This document shows positions 26,628-36,117 of a stretch of DNA of 64,000 nt, piece after piece. The translations under genes and the position numbers were made by a program. The first letter of the stretch is position 1; each line of letters opens with the position of its first letter. This DNA is from an uncultured Prevotella sp. (GTDB lineage: Bacteria; Bacteroidota; Bacteroidia; Bacteroidales; Bacteroidaceae), in assembly GCA_946627325.1 (NCBI GenBank), contig CAMOVK010000003.1, positions 17,266 to 81,265 on the forward strand. The letters are read 5' to 3'. A model generated the notes under the pieces. It ran no database searches. It worked only from the letters and a program-made list of their open reading frames with translations, and had not been told where the DNA came from.

Positions 26628-27734
26628 TCAACGTATAGTTACCTGAGTTGCTCCATAGCCATACTCCTGAAATGAAGCGTCTTGATATGTGTATTTTTTG
26701 TACTTGTAATTAAGTTCATGTATTAATGCATGACGCAGTACTCCTTCTCCCTTGCCGTGAATGAATACTATCTTCTGCCCTTTGCGCCCTTTGTTTTCTT
26801 CGAGGGTACGACGGAAAGTATCAAGCTGGTAGTTGAGAATGTCACTATTGTTCATGCCCTGTGTCGTTTCAAGGAGTTCGTGAGCATGCAGGTCAACCAC
26901 GATAATGTCGTCGTTTTTATGTCGTGGTGAAAAAGGATTGCCCTGCTTGCCACTCTTCTCATAGCGGCGAACATAGCCAGAGTTGTCTTTTTGCGAGGTT
27001 TTCTGCATCATCCTCTCTCTTATTAGGTCTTTGTCTATTGTCAGAGACTCAGCCATCTTATCCTCCTCTATGATAGGATAGATGAGCGCAGGAGTGTCGA
27101 AAAAGTCGTTTTCGCGGAAAGTATGTAGTTTATAAAACTTTACGGCATCGAGTCTAATTGTTGTGCTGATGGCATTTTTTAGTTGGAAAGGTTTGTCTCG
27201 CTTATATGCTATCAGCTGTATGCAGATACGTTCGAAATCGTTAAGCTTCTCGCGATGAAACTCTTCGACAAAGGTTAGTGTATTAGGTGCAATCTCGCCT
27301 GAGGCTCTCAAAGTCCAATTGTTATTTTCTGCTGTCAGATAAGTATAGTGAATAAAGTAGTTGCAGTCGTTGACTATATAGGTTTCAAACTCTGTTTTTG
27401 TCAGTTCTTTGATGTTTATGGGTGTGAATGCCAAAAATACCGATAGTTTTTCGCCGCCCTTTCGCTCTTCAACAACTATTGGCTCATTGTCGTCGTGTAG
27501 AGGCTCGGGTATAGAGGCGGGTTGCGACGGAGAAGGCTTTGTGTTGTTACTTGCAGTAACTATTCCGCCAAGAGTTTCGGCATCAGAGTCGTCAACCTTA
27601 ACGACATCATTGATGGCGAATGGAATTTCGAATCCATCGGCATCCTCGACTAATACTATATTCTTTCCTTTGAAACCAGTAACGCGTCCGCCACCAGCTT
27701 CGTTTAGAAAGCGAACTTTATCTCCTATTTTCAT
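26628..27734 (-). CDS. DUF2027/Smr-domain protein
   Basis: A 368-residue cytoplasmic protein. The N-terminus has an SH3-like KIGDKVRFLNEAGGGRVTGF barrel, then a linker rich in Pro/Ser, a central beta domain, and a C-terminal Smr domain with VVDLHAHELLE, the helix NYQLDTFRRTLEENKG and VFIHGKGEGVLR. Smr domains of MutS2 type have nicking or ribosome-related nuclease activity, and this layout is the DUF2027 family of Bacteroidota. ATG at 27734 is chosen over a TTG three codons upstream. Lies 22 bases from queA on the same strand. Confidence 0.87.
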   Translation of the reverse strand: MKIGDKVRFLNEAGGGRVTGFKGKNIVLVEDADGFEIPFAINDVVKVDDSDAETLGGIVTASNNTKPSPSQPASIPEPLHDDNEPIVVEERKGGEKLSVFLAFTPINIKELTKTEFETYIVNDCNYFIHYTYLTAENNNWTLRASGEIAPNTLTFVEEFHREKLNDFERICIQLIAYKRDKPFQLKNAISTTIRLDAVKFYKLHTFRENDFFDTPALIYPIIEEDKMAESLTIDKDLIRERMMQKTSQKDNSGYVRRYEKSGKQGNPFSPRHKNDDIIVVDLHAHELLETTQGMNNSDILNYQLDTFRRTLEENKGRKGQKIVFIHGKGEGVLRHALIHELNYKYKKYTYQDASFQEYGYGATQVTIR

Positions 27735-27756
27735 AATCGTCAATGCTATTATATTA

Positions 27757-28986
27757 TTATGGTATCAGTAGCGAACTATCTCCATAACTCAAGAAGCGGT
27801 AATCATTGCTGAGAGCATGTTGATAGACCTTTTGCCAATCGTTGCCGATAAAGGCACTGACGAGTAGCAGGAGCGTGCTTTTAGGTTGATGGAAATTAGT
27901 TATCAATTGTTTAACATATTTATATTCGTATCCCGGAGCGATGATTATCTGCGTGCTGCTGTTGAGCGATTCAAGATTATTTCGCTTCATATATTCAGCA
28001 AGGCAAATAAGGTTCTTCAGTGGTTGGTCGGCAGATGTGGGCTTTACGTTATCTTCATTGTATGGTTCCCACTGGCTGACACCGAGTTGATGCTCGTCGA
28101 TTTTCGGATTGTTGGCAATTTTGTTGCCTATATAGTATAGGCTTTCTATTGTTCTGACTGAAGTTGTTCCCACAGCAATCGCTTTTCCTTTGTGGCGAAT
28201 TAAAGCTTCTACAATACTTAGAGGCACAGTAATGTATTCAGTGTGCATTTCGTGGTTTGCTATCGTTTCGCTTTTGACAGGTTTGAATGTGCCAGCACCA
28301 ACGTGAAGTGTAAGTTCTGCTCGTTCTATGCCTTTCACATTTAGTGACTGAAGTACAGCATCGGTAAAGTGAAGACCTGCCGTTGGAGCAGCAACACTGC
28401 CCTTAATCTTTGAATAAACGGTCTGATATGTCGTGTTATCGCTCGCCTCTGTCTTTCGATTAAGATATGGAGGAATTGGCAATTCACCACAATGGTCGAG
28501 TATCTCTGAAAAGGTTACATCATCAGCCGACCATTCGAACGCTATGGTTTGTTCGCCATCTTTGTGGTCGATACGAGAGGCTTGAAGCACGATGTTACGC
28601 CCATCAATAAGTATTTGTTGTTCTAAAGTACCCGTTTTCCATTTCTTCAGATTTCCAACTAAACATATCCACTCACACGAAGAGCGTGAAGCAAACATTT
28701 GTTCGTAGTCGTGGGGTAAATGGGGCTCGAGTAGAAATATCTCAATAAGAGCTCCTGTCGATTTACGGAAATACAAACGTGCTTGTATGACCTTTGTGTT
28801 GTTAAACACCATGAGATGGTCTTCGGATAGATGTTCTGCTATGTCACAAAATCGACTATCAGTAATCTTTCCGTGTTTGTATATGAGTAATTTCGACTTA
28901 TCGCGCTCTTTTAGCGGATATTTTGCTATGCGATTATCTGGCAGCGGGTAGTCGAAAGCGTTTATGTTGCAATTGTCAAAGTTCAT
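27757..28986 (-). CDS. queA: S-adenosylmethionine:tRNA ribosyltransferase-isomerase
   Basis: QueA transfers the ribosyl moiety of SAM to 7-aminomethyl-7-deazaguanine in tRNA, giving epoxyqueuosine. The 409 residues contain FDYPLPDNRIAKYPLKERDKSKLL, VFNNTKVIQARLYF, GSVAAPTAGLHFT, LHVGAGTFKPVKSE, HEMHTEYITVP and AVGTTSVRTIESL with NFHQPKSTLLLLVSAFIG, all classic. ATG at 28986 fits the family start; upstream extension is not conserved in pattern. It overlaps the PAP2 gene end by 11 bases. Confidence 0.96.
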   Translation of the reverse strand: MNFDNCNINAFDYPLPDNRIAKYPLKERDKSKLLIYKHGKITDSRFCDIAEHLSEDHLMVFNNTKVIQARLYFRKSTGALIEIFLLEPHLPHDYEQMFASRSSCEWICLVGNLKKWKTGTLEQQILIDGRNIVLQASRIDHKDGEQTIAFEWSADDVTFSEILDHCGELPIPPYLNRKTEASDNTTYQTVYSKIKGSVAAPTAGLHFTDAVLQSLNVKGIERAELTLHVGAGTFKPVKSETIANHEMHTEYITVPLSIVEALIRHKGKAIAVGTTSVRTIESLYYIGNKIANNPKIDEHQLGVSQWEPYNEDNVKPTSADQPLKNLICLAEYMKRNNLESLNSSTQIIIAPGYEYKYVKQLITNFHQPKSTLLLLVSAFIGNDWQKVYQHALSNDYRFLSYGDSSLLIP

Positions 28987-29659
28987 ATTTGTATGTTGCT
29001 GAAATGATGGCATATAGTATCGATGATATGATAAGCAGTGTTGTAACACCTACATCGGCAAGCGAATAGCCTGTGCGAGTGTAGTGCGACGACACGAAAC
29101 GTGGACTATGAGTCATTCGCCGATACACAAAAATATAAAGCATATATGTAAGAGAGCCGACAAGTACTCCGCATATTAGTCCCACAATGATATCAGTCGG
29201 ATAATGCATGGCAAGGTACAGTCGTGTGTAGCTGTTAAGTAATGACCACGAAACGAGTGCCGTAGTCAATAAGCGACTGCGTATTAGCCATGCCCCGAAA
29301 ACGGCTATGCTCATCGTGTTGGAAGCATGCGCTGAAAAGAAACTATAGCTATTGTCAGTGTAGCCATTGACTATGCGTACGATGCCTGCCAGCGATGGCT
29401 CGTTGCAGGGTCGCAGTCGAGCTACGGAGGGCTTGACGATGAAGTCGGCTATAACATCGGAAAATCCAACGCAAAGCAGAAAACAAGTGATTGCCCATAG
29501 TACCTGAACGAGTGATTCGTTGTTTTTTATGACAATTATCAGTAAACCCAGATACAGAGGAATCCATGTGAAACCCGATGTGAGGGTGAGCATCACACTA
29601 TCGAGAAAGACGTTCCCATCGCTATTGAACAGCAGTAAAAGTCTGTCGTCGAAACTCAT
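28976..29659 (-). CDS. PAP2-family membrane phosphatase
   Basis: A 227-residue membrane protein with about six helices and the three PAP2 motifs: KPSVARLRP, FFSAHAS and TRLYLAMHYPTDIIVG, with the catalytic His residues in the second and third. The family dephosphorylates lipids such as undecaprenyl pyrophosphate or lipid A 1-phosphate on the periplasmic side; the specific substrate is not visible. It is placed between the bat operon end (14 bases) and queA (overlapping), so it may share transcription with both. Confidence 0.88.
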   Translation of the reverse strand: MSFDDRLLLLFNSDGNVFLDSVMLTLTSGFTWIPLYLGLLIIVIKNNESLVQVLWAITCFLLCVGFSDVIADFIVKPSVARLRPCNEPSLAGIVRIVNGYTDNSYSFFSAHASNTMSIAVFGAWLIRSRLLTTALVSWSLLNSYTRLYLAMHYPTDIIVGLICGVLVGSLTYMLYIFVYRRMTHSPRFVSSHYTRTGYSLADVGVTTLLIISSILYAIISATYKYEL

Positions 29660-29673
29660 ATCTTAAGAATGTA

Positions 29674-32229
29674 TTAACGTTGAATAATTGAAATTTGTGT
29701 TTGTTCTACCCAGCCTGTTTGGCCTTCAGTCGTTTCAACCTCACACCAACCTTTCAGTGAAGGGTCTATTACTATTAGATACGTTCCTTCGACAGCGGTT
29801 CGAATAGTTTTAGAACTGGCTGAAGGCGACGATTTAATCTCTATTTGGTCGTTATTTACGATAGCCGTGGGTCGATATTTCTGTTTGTAGAGATGACTTG
29901 CAGCGAATGCAATGCTTAAAATCGACAGTGCAAAGAAGATATACATCAAAACTTTTGTACCCTTTCTGCCTATTGAATTGTTGATTATTAGACGTGAAAG
30001 GGCAAGGACTAAAGCAACAATAAGGTAAACAATGGAGCGCCAAGCCCAGCTATCGGCAGAATGGAGTTGGCGTACCCACTTGAACCAAGTAAGGAAAAAC
30101 ATTTCAGAACGGCTTTGTAAACCATTCTTGATTTTGCTTTTTACAAAGTCTATATTGGCTCTTACGTTCTCATCACTCGGCGAAATGAGTAAGGCTCGTT
30201 CGTAATTAACAAGCGCCTTGCTCGTTTCGCCCAATCGGTAGTAGGCATTTCCGAGATTATAATAGGTAGCTAACGATGGTTTCAAGTTAGCCATTTGCTC
30301 GTAAATGCGGGCTGCTTCGGCATAGTTTCCTTGTCTATATGCTTTATTGGCTTCTTCGATTGATGATTGGTTGGTGGTTTGGGCATGTGTTGGGGAGGAA
30401 ATTAAAGATGCAGTAACAATTAGAACCATCGCAAAGGCAACTTGACTAATGAACGATTGCAATGCATTCTTTGCCTTATTGAAGGTCGTTTGCATACTGC
30501 CAGACGTGCCATTAGGAGCATAACGCTCACGTTCACACTCTTCGATAGCTTCTATAAATTGTTGCTGAGTGGTACTATTGATTCCTTTTTCTTCAAACAC
30601 ACGACGTATTTCGTCGATACTCAACTTCTCGTTCTTTATTTTCATTTTGTCGTTAGCATATCCCCAAAGTGTGCGAAGCACCTCTTCATAGAAATGGTTG
30701 CTGTCGCCTTGACGCATTAGTTGCTCAGCCTTCGATAGGCGGCGGGTAGCCACACGGTTGGCACGTTTGAGTCGAAGGAGTTCATAATTGCCACTGACAG
30801 CGAGATATTTTCGTATCTCTTTATAAGCGAAAAAGAATAGAACAAATGGAAAAAGAAGTAATATAAAATGCCAAAGACTGAATGCGAAGTGGCTGTCGGG
30901 CGTTGAGTTCAAGTCGGTTATAATGTCTCTTATGTCGTCTTGGGCAGATTTCTCGTCAGGACTCATCGTGCCATTACCTTTTTCTACCTCAATGGCAAAA
31001 GGTTGGGTGCGTATGGTTTTATATGCTTGTGTTGATGTGTCGAAATAGGTTAATGTGACTTCAGGGATGCGAAGTGTGCCTGGATTGCTCGGAATGAGCA
31101 GATAGTCGTAAATCATTGTGCCTTCCACTCCTGCCGACGTAAGGCGAGTCTTGTCAGTTATCTTGGCATCATAGTGCTCTACATCCTTAGGAAATGATAT
31201 CACAGGTTCCTGCATTAGTTTCATGTTACCAGTTCCTTCGACAAAAATGCGCAAAGTTAGTGGCTCGCCAGTGACAGCCTTCTGCTTGTCGAAACGTCCT
31301 TTTATAGTAAATTTTCCCACTCCTCCAGAGAAATTATCAGGCTTTGTCGGAAGGGGTTCTACTTGTATTTTAACGCTTGGGGCAACGATTTCGCGTTTGC
31401 TTTCGACATACGCAGACCCGCCATTGAAAAATGCTTCGAAGGGGTCAACATTCTTTTTCTCTGTCACTACGATGCCCTTAAACGTAATGCTGGGTATCTC
31501 AAGCACTCCTGTCTTTTGTGGGAAAACAACGTATTGGCTCCATGTCACGCAGCGATAAGTCTTGCCTCCAACTCGTTCAGCATGGAAAGTTTTCTGCTGG
31601 GGTAGTGGTACTTCCTGCGAATGGAAACCATCGAGGTCAGGCATATTACCTTGAAGTTGGGTGATATCTACGAGTGTATATACTTTATAAGTGAGCACCA
31701 CAGGTTCTTGTTCATATACTTTGCTCTTGTTTGCGCTCACTTTTATGAACAAGTCATTTGCTCCACCTCGTGGCGATGAGACCGACTGGCGGTCTTGGTG
31801 TTCAGCCTCGTTGTAGAATTTCGTTCCTCCACCAGACGGTTTGCTATTGCCTTTAATAGTCACAGTAACTGCCTTTGATGTCAGAGTCTTACCTCCCACG
31901 TTTATATGTGCTGCAGGTATCTGGAATGTACCATTCTTTGTGCCCATTAGCATGAAGGTAAATGTTGTCGAAGAAGAACTGCTTGAGCGTCCGTTGACCA
32001 TGCTATAGCTTTGCTGTGTTGACCTGCTTGGTCCATAGACTACGTCTATTCCATCTGGCATGGTTCCTATTCTTATATCTTCATTTACCTTCGATGTGTT
32101 GATAGTATATTCTAGACGGAATGTTTCGCCTAAAGGTATCTGTCGGGGAACGTTTACCTTGATAGTCTGAGCATTACCAATCAATAACGAAAGAAGAAAG
32201 ATAATGATATGTAGTTGTCGTAGGGTCAT
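29674..32229 (-). CDS. Fused BatD-BatE aerotolerance protein
   Basis: An 851-residue envelope protein. Residues 1-21 are a signal peptide; about 22-425 are the BatD beta-sandwich region (DUF-type 'oxygen tolerance' domain), followed by a membrane helix near 451-469. Then comes a second signal-like hydrophobic stretch at about 596-617 ending THAQ, a TPR block (EANKAYRQGNYAEAARIYEQM and NLGNAYYRLGETSKALVNYERAL), two more helices, and a C-terminal SH3-like domain (DQIEIKSSPSASSKT...GWCEVETTEGQTGWV), which is BatE. In many Bacteroidota these are two genes. Bat proteins are linked to aerotolerance and envelope stress; mechanism unknown. Confidence 0.88.
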   Translation of the reverse strand: MTLRQLHIIIFLLSLLIGNAQTIKVNVPRQIPLGETFRLEYTINTSKVNEDIRIGTMPDGIDVVYGPSRSTQQSYSMVNGRSSSSSSTTFTFMLMGTKNGTFQIPAAHINVGGKTLTSKAVTVTIKGNSKPSGGGTKFYNEAEHQDRQSVSSPRGGANDLFIKVSANKSKVYEQEPVVLTYKVYTLVDITQLQGNMPDLDGFHSQEVPLPQQKTFHAERVGGKTYRCVTWSQYVVFPQKTGVLEIPSITFKGIVVTEKKNVDPFEAFFNGGSAYVESKREIVAPSVKIQVEPLPTKPDNFSGGVGKFTIKGRFDKQKAVTGEPLTLRIFVEGTGNMKLMQEPVISFPKDVEHYDAKITDKTRLTSAGVEGTMIYDYLLIPSNPGTLRIPEVTLTYFDTSTQAYKTIRTQPFAIEVEKGNGTMSPDEKSAQDDIRDIITDLNSTPDSHFAFSLWHFILLLFPFVLFFFAYKEIRKYLAVSGNYELLRLKRANRVATRRLSKAEQLMRQGDSNHFYEEVLRTLWGYANDKMKIKNEKLSIDEIRRVFEEKGINSTTQQQFIEAIEECERERYAPNGTSGSMQTTFNKAKNALQSFISQVAFAMVLIVTASLISSPTHAQTTNQSSIEEANKAYRQGNYAEAARIYEQMANLKPSLATYYNLGNAYYRLGETSKALVNYERALLISPSDENVRANIDFVKSKIKNGLQSRSEMFFLTWFKWVRQLHSADSWAWRSIVYLIVALVLALSRLIINNSIGRKGTKVLMYIFFALSILSIAFAASHLYKQKYRPTAIVNNDQIEIKSSPSASSKTIRTAVEGTYLIVIDPSLKGWCEVETTEGQTGWVEQTQISIIQR

Positions 32230-32253
32230 AGTGCTGAAGTAGATTCTACTTGT

Positions 32254-33963
32254 TTACCAATTATGTTTTAGTGAGCGTTTTGGTGCTTGTTGAGTGGCTT
32301 TTTGCAGTCGTTGCTGTGTTTTTTGTTCTTCGCGTTTAGCTGCGTTGAGCATCTGTTCGGCATTCTCACGACTCATTTTTTGCTGCTCGGGTTTTTCTTT
32401 ATTTTGTTTTTGGTCGTTGTTTTTCTGTTGGTTTTGCTGATTGTTGTTGTCTTTTTTGTCGTTTTTATTTTTGTCGTTATTCTTGTTTTGCTGATTATTT
32501 TGTTTGTTTTGATTGTTTTGGTTCTTTTTTTTCTGATTTAGACAGTGTATCAGATTAAATCTGGTTTCATCGTCTTTTGGATTATTTCGAAGTGATTCTT
32601 TATACGCTTCGATAGCTGTGTCGTAGTCTTTGTTAGCTTGCGCAATTACTCCGATGTTGTGGTAAGACATGGCACGGCGTTTCTTGTCGTTCTCATATCG
32701 TGCAGCTTCATTGAACCATACGACTGCGCTGTCGGCATTATTAGTTTCTCGACTCATAATGGCACAGCCCATATTGTAAAGTGCTTGTGGGTTGTGGGGA
32801 TTCTTGTCGAGTGCTTTCCTATATGAAATTTCGGCTTTATCGTATGCGCCTTTGCGGTATGTTGAGTTTCCTTTCCTAATGTAATCGCGATCGGATTGAG
32901 CATAAGATGTTGCACATGAGAGAACAAAGAGGAGTAATGTCAGTGCTTGGTTTTTTTGTTTTCTTGTAAATAGTTTCACTTTTGATCGGTTTAAGACAAA
33001 CATCTCTATAATTAGCAGTAGGATGGCAATTATTCCAAAAGCTTGAAATTGCTCATCGTATTCGTCGTATATAATTGTTTCTGTATCTCCTTTCTGCATC
33101 TTTCGTATTTCATCTTCCAGCTGCTGCCATGCTTTGGAGGTGTTATCGACGTAGATAAATTTACCTTTACCTGCTTCGGAGAGTTGTTTACACATATCTA
33201 TATTCAGTCTTGTAATCACTGTTTCGCCTCGTTGGTCGGTCATGTATTGTCCGTTTTCGCTTTCTATTGGTGCACCTTTCTCTGTGCCAATACCAAGAAC
33301 GAATAGTTGTATGCCTTTCTTTGCTGCTTCTCTTGCTGCATTGATTGCTTCTCCTTCATGGTCTTCGCCATCGGTGATGAGTATTATGGCTTTTCCTGCT
33401 TTTCCTTTTTCTGTAAAGGAGTTTATTGCAAGATTTATAGCTGCTGCTATATCTGTTCCTTGCGAGGCTATCATTGAAGGGTTGATAGCGTCTGTAAACA
33501 TTTTGGCAGAGATGAAATCGGCGGTCAATGGCATTTGGATAAAAGCCTGGCCAGCATAAACTATAATTCCTATTTTGTCGTTGACGAGATGGCTGGCAAT
33601 ATTTTCTACGAGCAGTTTGCTCTTTTCCAGTCTTGATGGTGAGACGTCTTTGGCGAGCATGGAGTTGCTTATGTCGATAGCCACTATAGCCTCTATTGCA
33701 GAACGCTCAACTTTGTTCGATTTCAGTCCCATTTGCGGGCGTGAAATAATAAGAGCTATTAATCCGATTACGATAGTTAGAAGCGCGTATTTAACAATTT
33801 CTCTTGTGTATGATTTTCCATTAACGAGTTGTCCGACGAGTTGTTTCTCGCCAAGTTTTCGTGTCGAACGACGATGTTTTCGCCATGCAATAAACCACAG
33901 GACGATGAGCAGAGGGATGGCTAACAGTAGCCATAGATATTGTGGATGTTCGAATCTAAACAT
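32254..33963 (-). CDS. Fused BatB-BatC protein: von Willebrand A plus TPR
   Basis: A 569-residue protein. Helices at about 10-27 and 57-74 anchor a von Willebrand A domain with an intact MIDAS (D97, S99, S101 in DISNS; T170; D198 in ITDGED), closed by a third helix at 308-324: this is BatB. At 338-356 a second signal-peptide-like segment ends SYAQ, followed by TPRs (RKGNSTYRKGAYDKAEISYRKAL and HNIGVIAQANKDYDTAIEAYKESL) and a Gln/Asn/Lys-rich low-complexity tail (about 477-527): this is BatC. It lies 24 bases from batDE and 59 from batA. Confidence 0.88.
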   Translation of the reverse strand: MFRFEHPQYLWLLLAIPLLIVLWFIAWRKHRRSTRKLGEKQLVGQLVNGKSYTREIVKYALLTIVIGLIALIISRPQMGLKSNKVERSAIEAIVAIDISNSMLAKDVSPSRLEKSKLLVENIASHLVNDKIGIIVYAGQAFIQMPLTADFISAKMFTDAINPSMIASQGTDIAAAINLAINSFTEKGKAGKAIILITDGEDHEGEAINAAREAAKKGIQLFVLGIGTEKGAPIESENGQYMTDQRGETVITRLNIDMCKQLSEAGKGKFIYVDNTSKAWQQLEDEIRKMQKGDTETIIYDEYDEQFQAFGIIAILLLIIEMFVLNRSKVKLFTRKQKNQALTLLLFVLSCATSYAQSDRDYIRKGNSTYRKGAYDKAEISYRKALDKNPHNPQALYNMGCAIMSRETNNADSAVVWFNEAARYENDKKRRAMSYHNIGVIAQANKDYDTAIEAYKESLRNNPKDDETRFNLIHCLNQKKKNQNNQNKQNNQQNKNNDKNKNDKKDNNNQQNQQKNNDQKQNKEKPEQQKMSRENAEQMLNAAKREEQKTQQRLQKATQQAPKRSLKHNW

Positions 33964-34022
33964 ATTGTTTCTTTATCTGTCAGAGTAGTTGCTGAATCTT
34001 TATCATTTGTTTTTGCGACAAT

Positions 34023-35021
34023 TTATGGCAGTCGATGCAGTTTCGTCGTTCTTAAAACAATCGATGCCAGCAAGCAGACGAATGCCAACACAGCAAAAGG
34101 CAGATAGGCTTCGTGGTACTTCCTATATTGTTTGGCTTCCATCTTGGTCTTTTCAAGTTTGTCAATGTCGCTGTAAATCTGTTTCAGTTCGCGTGTGTTA
34201 GTTGCTCGATAGTATTGTCCATCGGTTGCAGCTGCTATTTTCTTGAGTGTGGCTTCATCTATTTCGACAGGTATTTTTACGTCTTGAATGACTCCGCCAA
34301 CATTCATAGGATATGCTGCCACATCGTTTGTTCCTACTCCGATGGTATATACTCTCACTCCGAAGCTTTGTGCTATGTCCGCAGCGGTCAGTGGCGAGAT
34401 GTCTCCACGATTGTTGCTGCCGTCTGTAAGAAGGATTACCACTTTGCTTTTTGCTTTGCTTGCTTCGAGTCGGCTGAGTGCATTAGCTAAGCCCATGCCC
34501 ACAGCCGTACCATCTTCAATCAGTCCTCTGGCTGCTATGTCGGTTCTTATGTGAGCAAGTAGATTTATCAATGTGGCATGGTCTGTTGTCATCGGGCATT
34601 GTGTAAATGCCTCACCAGCAAAGATTGTTAATCCAATGTTGTCATCTTCGCGCCCAGAAATAAATTCTGTGGCTACACTTTTGGCTGCTTCTATACGATT
34701 TGGCGCAAGGTCTTTTGCCAGCATACTGGTTGAAACGTCTATTGCCAACATTATGTCGATGCCCTCAACAGTGCGTTTTCCCCACGACAAATGGGTTTGA
34801 GGTCGGGCAAGAACGAATACTAATGCTACGAAAGCTACAACTCTCAAGAGGTCGGGCAGCCAAAGCAAACGAGAGCGCATGGTCTTTGGTACATTATTGT
34901 ATACCGACGTGTCGCTTATCGTCAGCGATGGTTCTGCCTTGCGCCTTGTCTTCAGATACCAAAAAGCATAAGGCAAGAGCAATAGTAGTAGTAGGAAATA
35001 TTCTTTATTAACAAACTCCAT
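34023..35021 (-). CDS. batA: BatA, von Willebrand A domain membrane protein
   Basis: A 332-residue VWA protein. An N-terminal helix and a second at about 60-77 (LLRVVAFVALVFVLARPQ) precede the VWA domain with MIDAS DVSTS and VILLTDGSNNRGDISPLTA; a C-terminal helix follows KYHEAYLPFAVLAFVCLL. The layout equals that of BatB, and both sit in the moxR-bat operon, where they are thought to form a complex at the inner membrane. Eleven bases separate it from the upstream gene. Confidence 0.9.
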   Translation of the reverse strand: MEFVNKEYFLLLLLLLPYAFWYLKTRRKAEPSLTISDTSVYNNVPKTMRSRLLWLPDLLRVVAFVALVFVLARPQTHLSWGKRTVEGIDIMLAIDVSTSMLAKDLAPNRIEAAKSVATEFISGREDDNIGLTIFAGEAFTQCPMTTDHATLINLLAHIRTDIAARGLIEDGTAVGMGLANALSRLEASKAKSKVVILLTDGSNNRGDISPLTAADIAQSFGVRVYTIGVGTNDVAAYPMNVGGVIQDVKIPVEIDEATLKKIAAATDGQYYRATNTRELKQIYSDIDKLEKTKMEAKQYRKYHEAYLPFAVLAFVCLLASIVLRTTKLHRLP

Positions 35022-35031
35022 ATTCTTAGCT

Positions 35032-36117
35032 TTATTCTATCAGTGTGATTGCTCTCCACACGGCGAAGACTATTGCTGCAATGGCAAGTATGGCGGTAAG
35101 CCATGTCCATCGCATGCTCTTTGAGAAAGAGTCTCTTTCTCGATCGTGAGTCGGCGCTTCGTTTTTAGTAGTGTCGTTGATAGTAGTTTCTATCTTCGTG
35201 TTGATAATATAATCTACAACACTTTGCATATTTCCCTCGCGTTGGCTAATTTGGGCTGATTGCTTTGCAAATTTCACAAGGTCAGCAGTAGCAAAAACTT
35301 GTCGCATTTCGTCGAGTTTGGAAGAGTCGGGTTCTGCTTCGAGTGATTCAAGTATTTCGTCGCTGGTCATCTCCATAGCATCTATTGCAAATCGCTCTTT
35401 TAGATATTTGCGCAGTATATCGGTCAGTTCAGTATAGTATGCCTTCTGATTGATATCTTGCATTAAGTCTCTCGATTTCAAATGCTTGATTGCTTCGAGT
35501 GCCTTTTCGTGAGGCATAAGTTGCTTTCTCTGTGGTTTGATTTTTCGCGTTATCGGTTGGTTGCTTTTTAGGCGTTTACGCAAGTATATTGTCAGCAAAA
35601 TCAATGCTATTGCTATTATCAGTGAAGCTGCGACGATGTACCATTCTTCTATCTTGAATGGATTTTTTTGAATGTCTTTTGGTGGAAAGAATTGGTCTTC
35701 GGGAATAGTATCGGTATTGATTGTCATCACTTTTAGTGCGAGACTTTTCGATGGATATTCCTTACCATTCACTCTGACAGGTAGAGGCGGTATATAGTAT
35801 AATGTATCGTCGAACGATGTAAGTGTATATCTTTTCGTTATTGTTTTTCTGCCTGAGCCTATCGATTTTTCGCTGACATCTTCGCGTTCGAGCACCTCTA
35901 CTCCTGGTGTTATCTCTTGTCGTGGAGCAAATACCGGAAATTCGGCAGTCTGGTCGTCGGGTAGGGTAGCGGTCAGAGTGAGGTGGACCTGCTGTCCGAT
36001 AAACATCTGAATAGAATCGAGTTCGGCAGTTACATCTATCTGTGCAAACGACTTTGTCATAATCGTAGGCATCAGCATGATGGTCAGCAGTGTTATTATG
36101 CGTTGTATGTAGTTCAT
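35032..36117 (-). CDS. Bat-operon membrane protein, beta domain plus cytoplasmic helical tail
   Basis: A 361-residue protein with a signal peptide (MLMPTIMTKSFAQ), a periplasmic beta-sandwich (about 27-140), one central membrane helix (WYIVAASLIIAIALILLTIYL), a basic helical cytoplasmic stretch with YYTELTDILRKYLKERFAIDAMEMTSDEILESLE, and a final helix. It resembles the membrane protein with BatD/DUF4381-like features found between DUF58 and batA in Bacteroidota. Its start overlaps the DUF58 stop as TAATG. A more specific role cannot be assigned. Confidence 0.78.
   Translation of the reverse strand: MNYIQRIITLLTIMLMPTIMTKSFAQIDVTAELDSIQMFIGQQVHLTLTATLPDDQTAEFPVFAPRQEITPGVEVLEREDVSEKSIGSGRKTITKRYTLTSFDDTLYYIPPLPVRVNGKEYPSKSLALKVMTINTDTIPEDQFFPPKDIQKNPFKIEEWYIVAASLIIAIALILLTIYLRKRLKSNQPITRKIKPQRKQLMPHEKALEAIKHLKSRDLMQDINQKAYYTELTDILRKYLKERFAIDAMEMTSDEILESLEAEPDSSKLDEMRQVFATADLVKFAKQSAQISQREGNMQSVVDYIINTKIETTINDTTKNEAPTHDRERDSFSKSMRWTWLTAILAIAAIVFAVWRAITLIE

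Noticed and set aside
32287..32541. Hydrophobic plus-strand frame rich in Phe/Leu/Val opposite batC
   Set aside because: It is the complement of the Gln/Asn/Lys-rich codons of BatC and therefore an artefact of low complexity.
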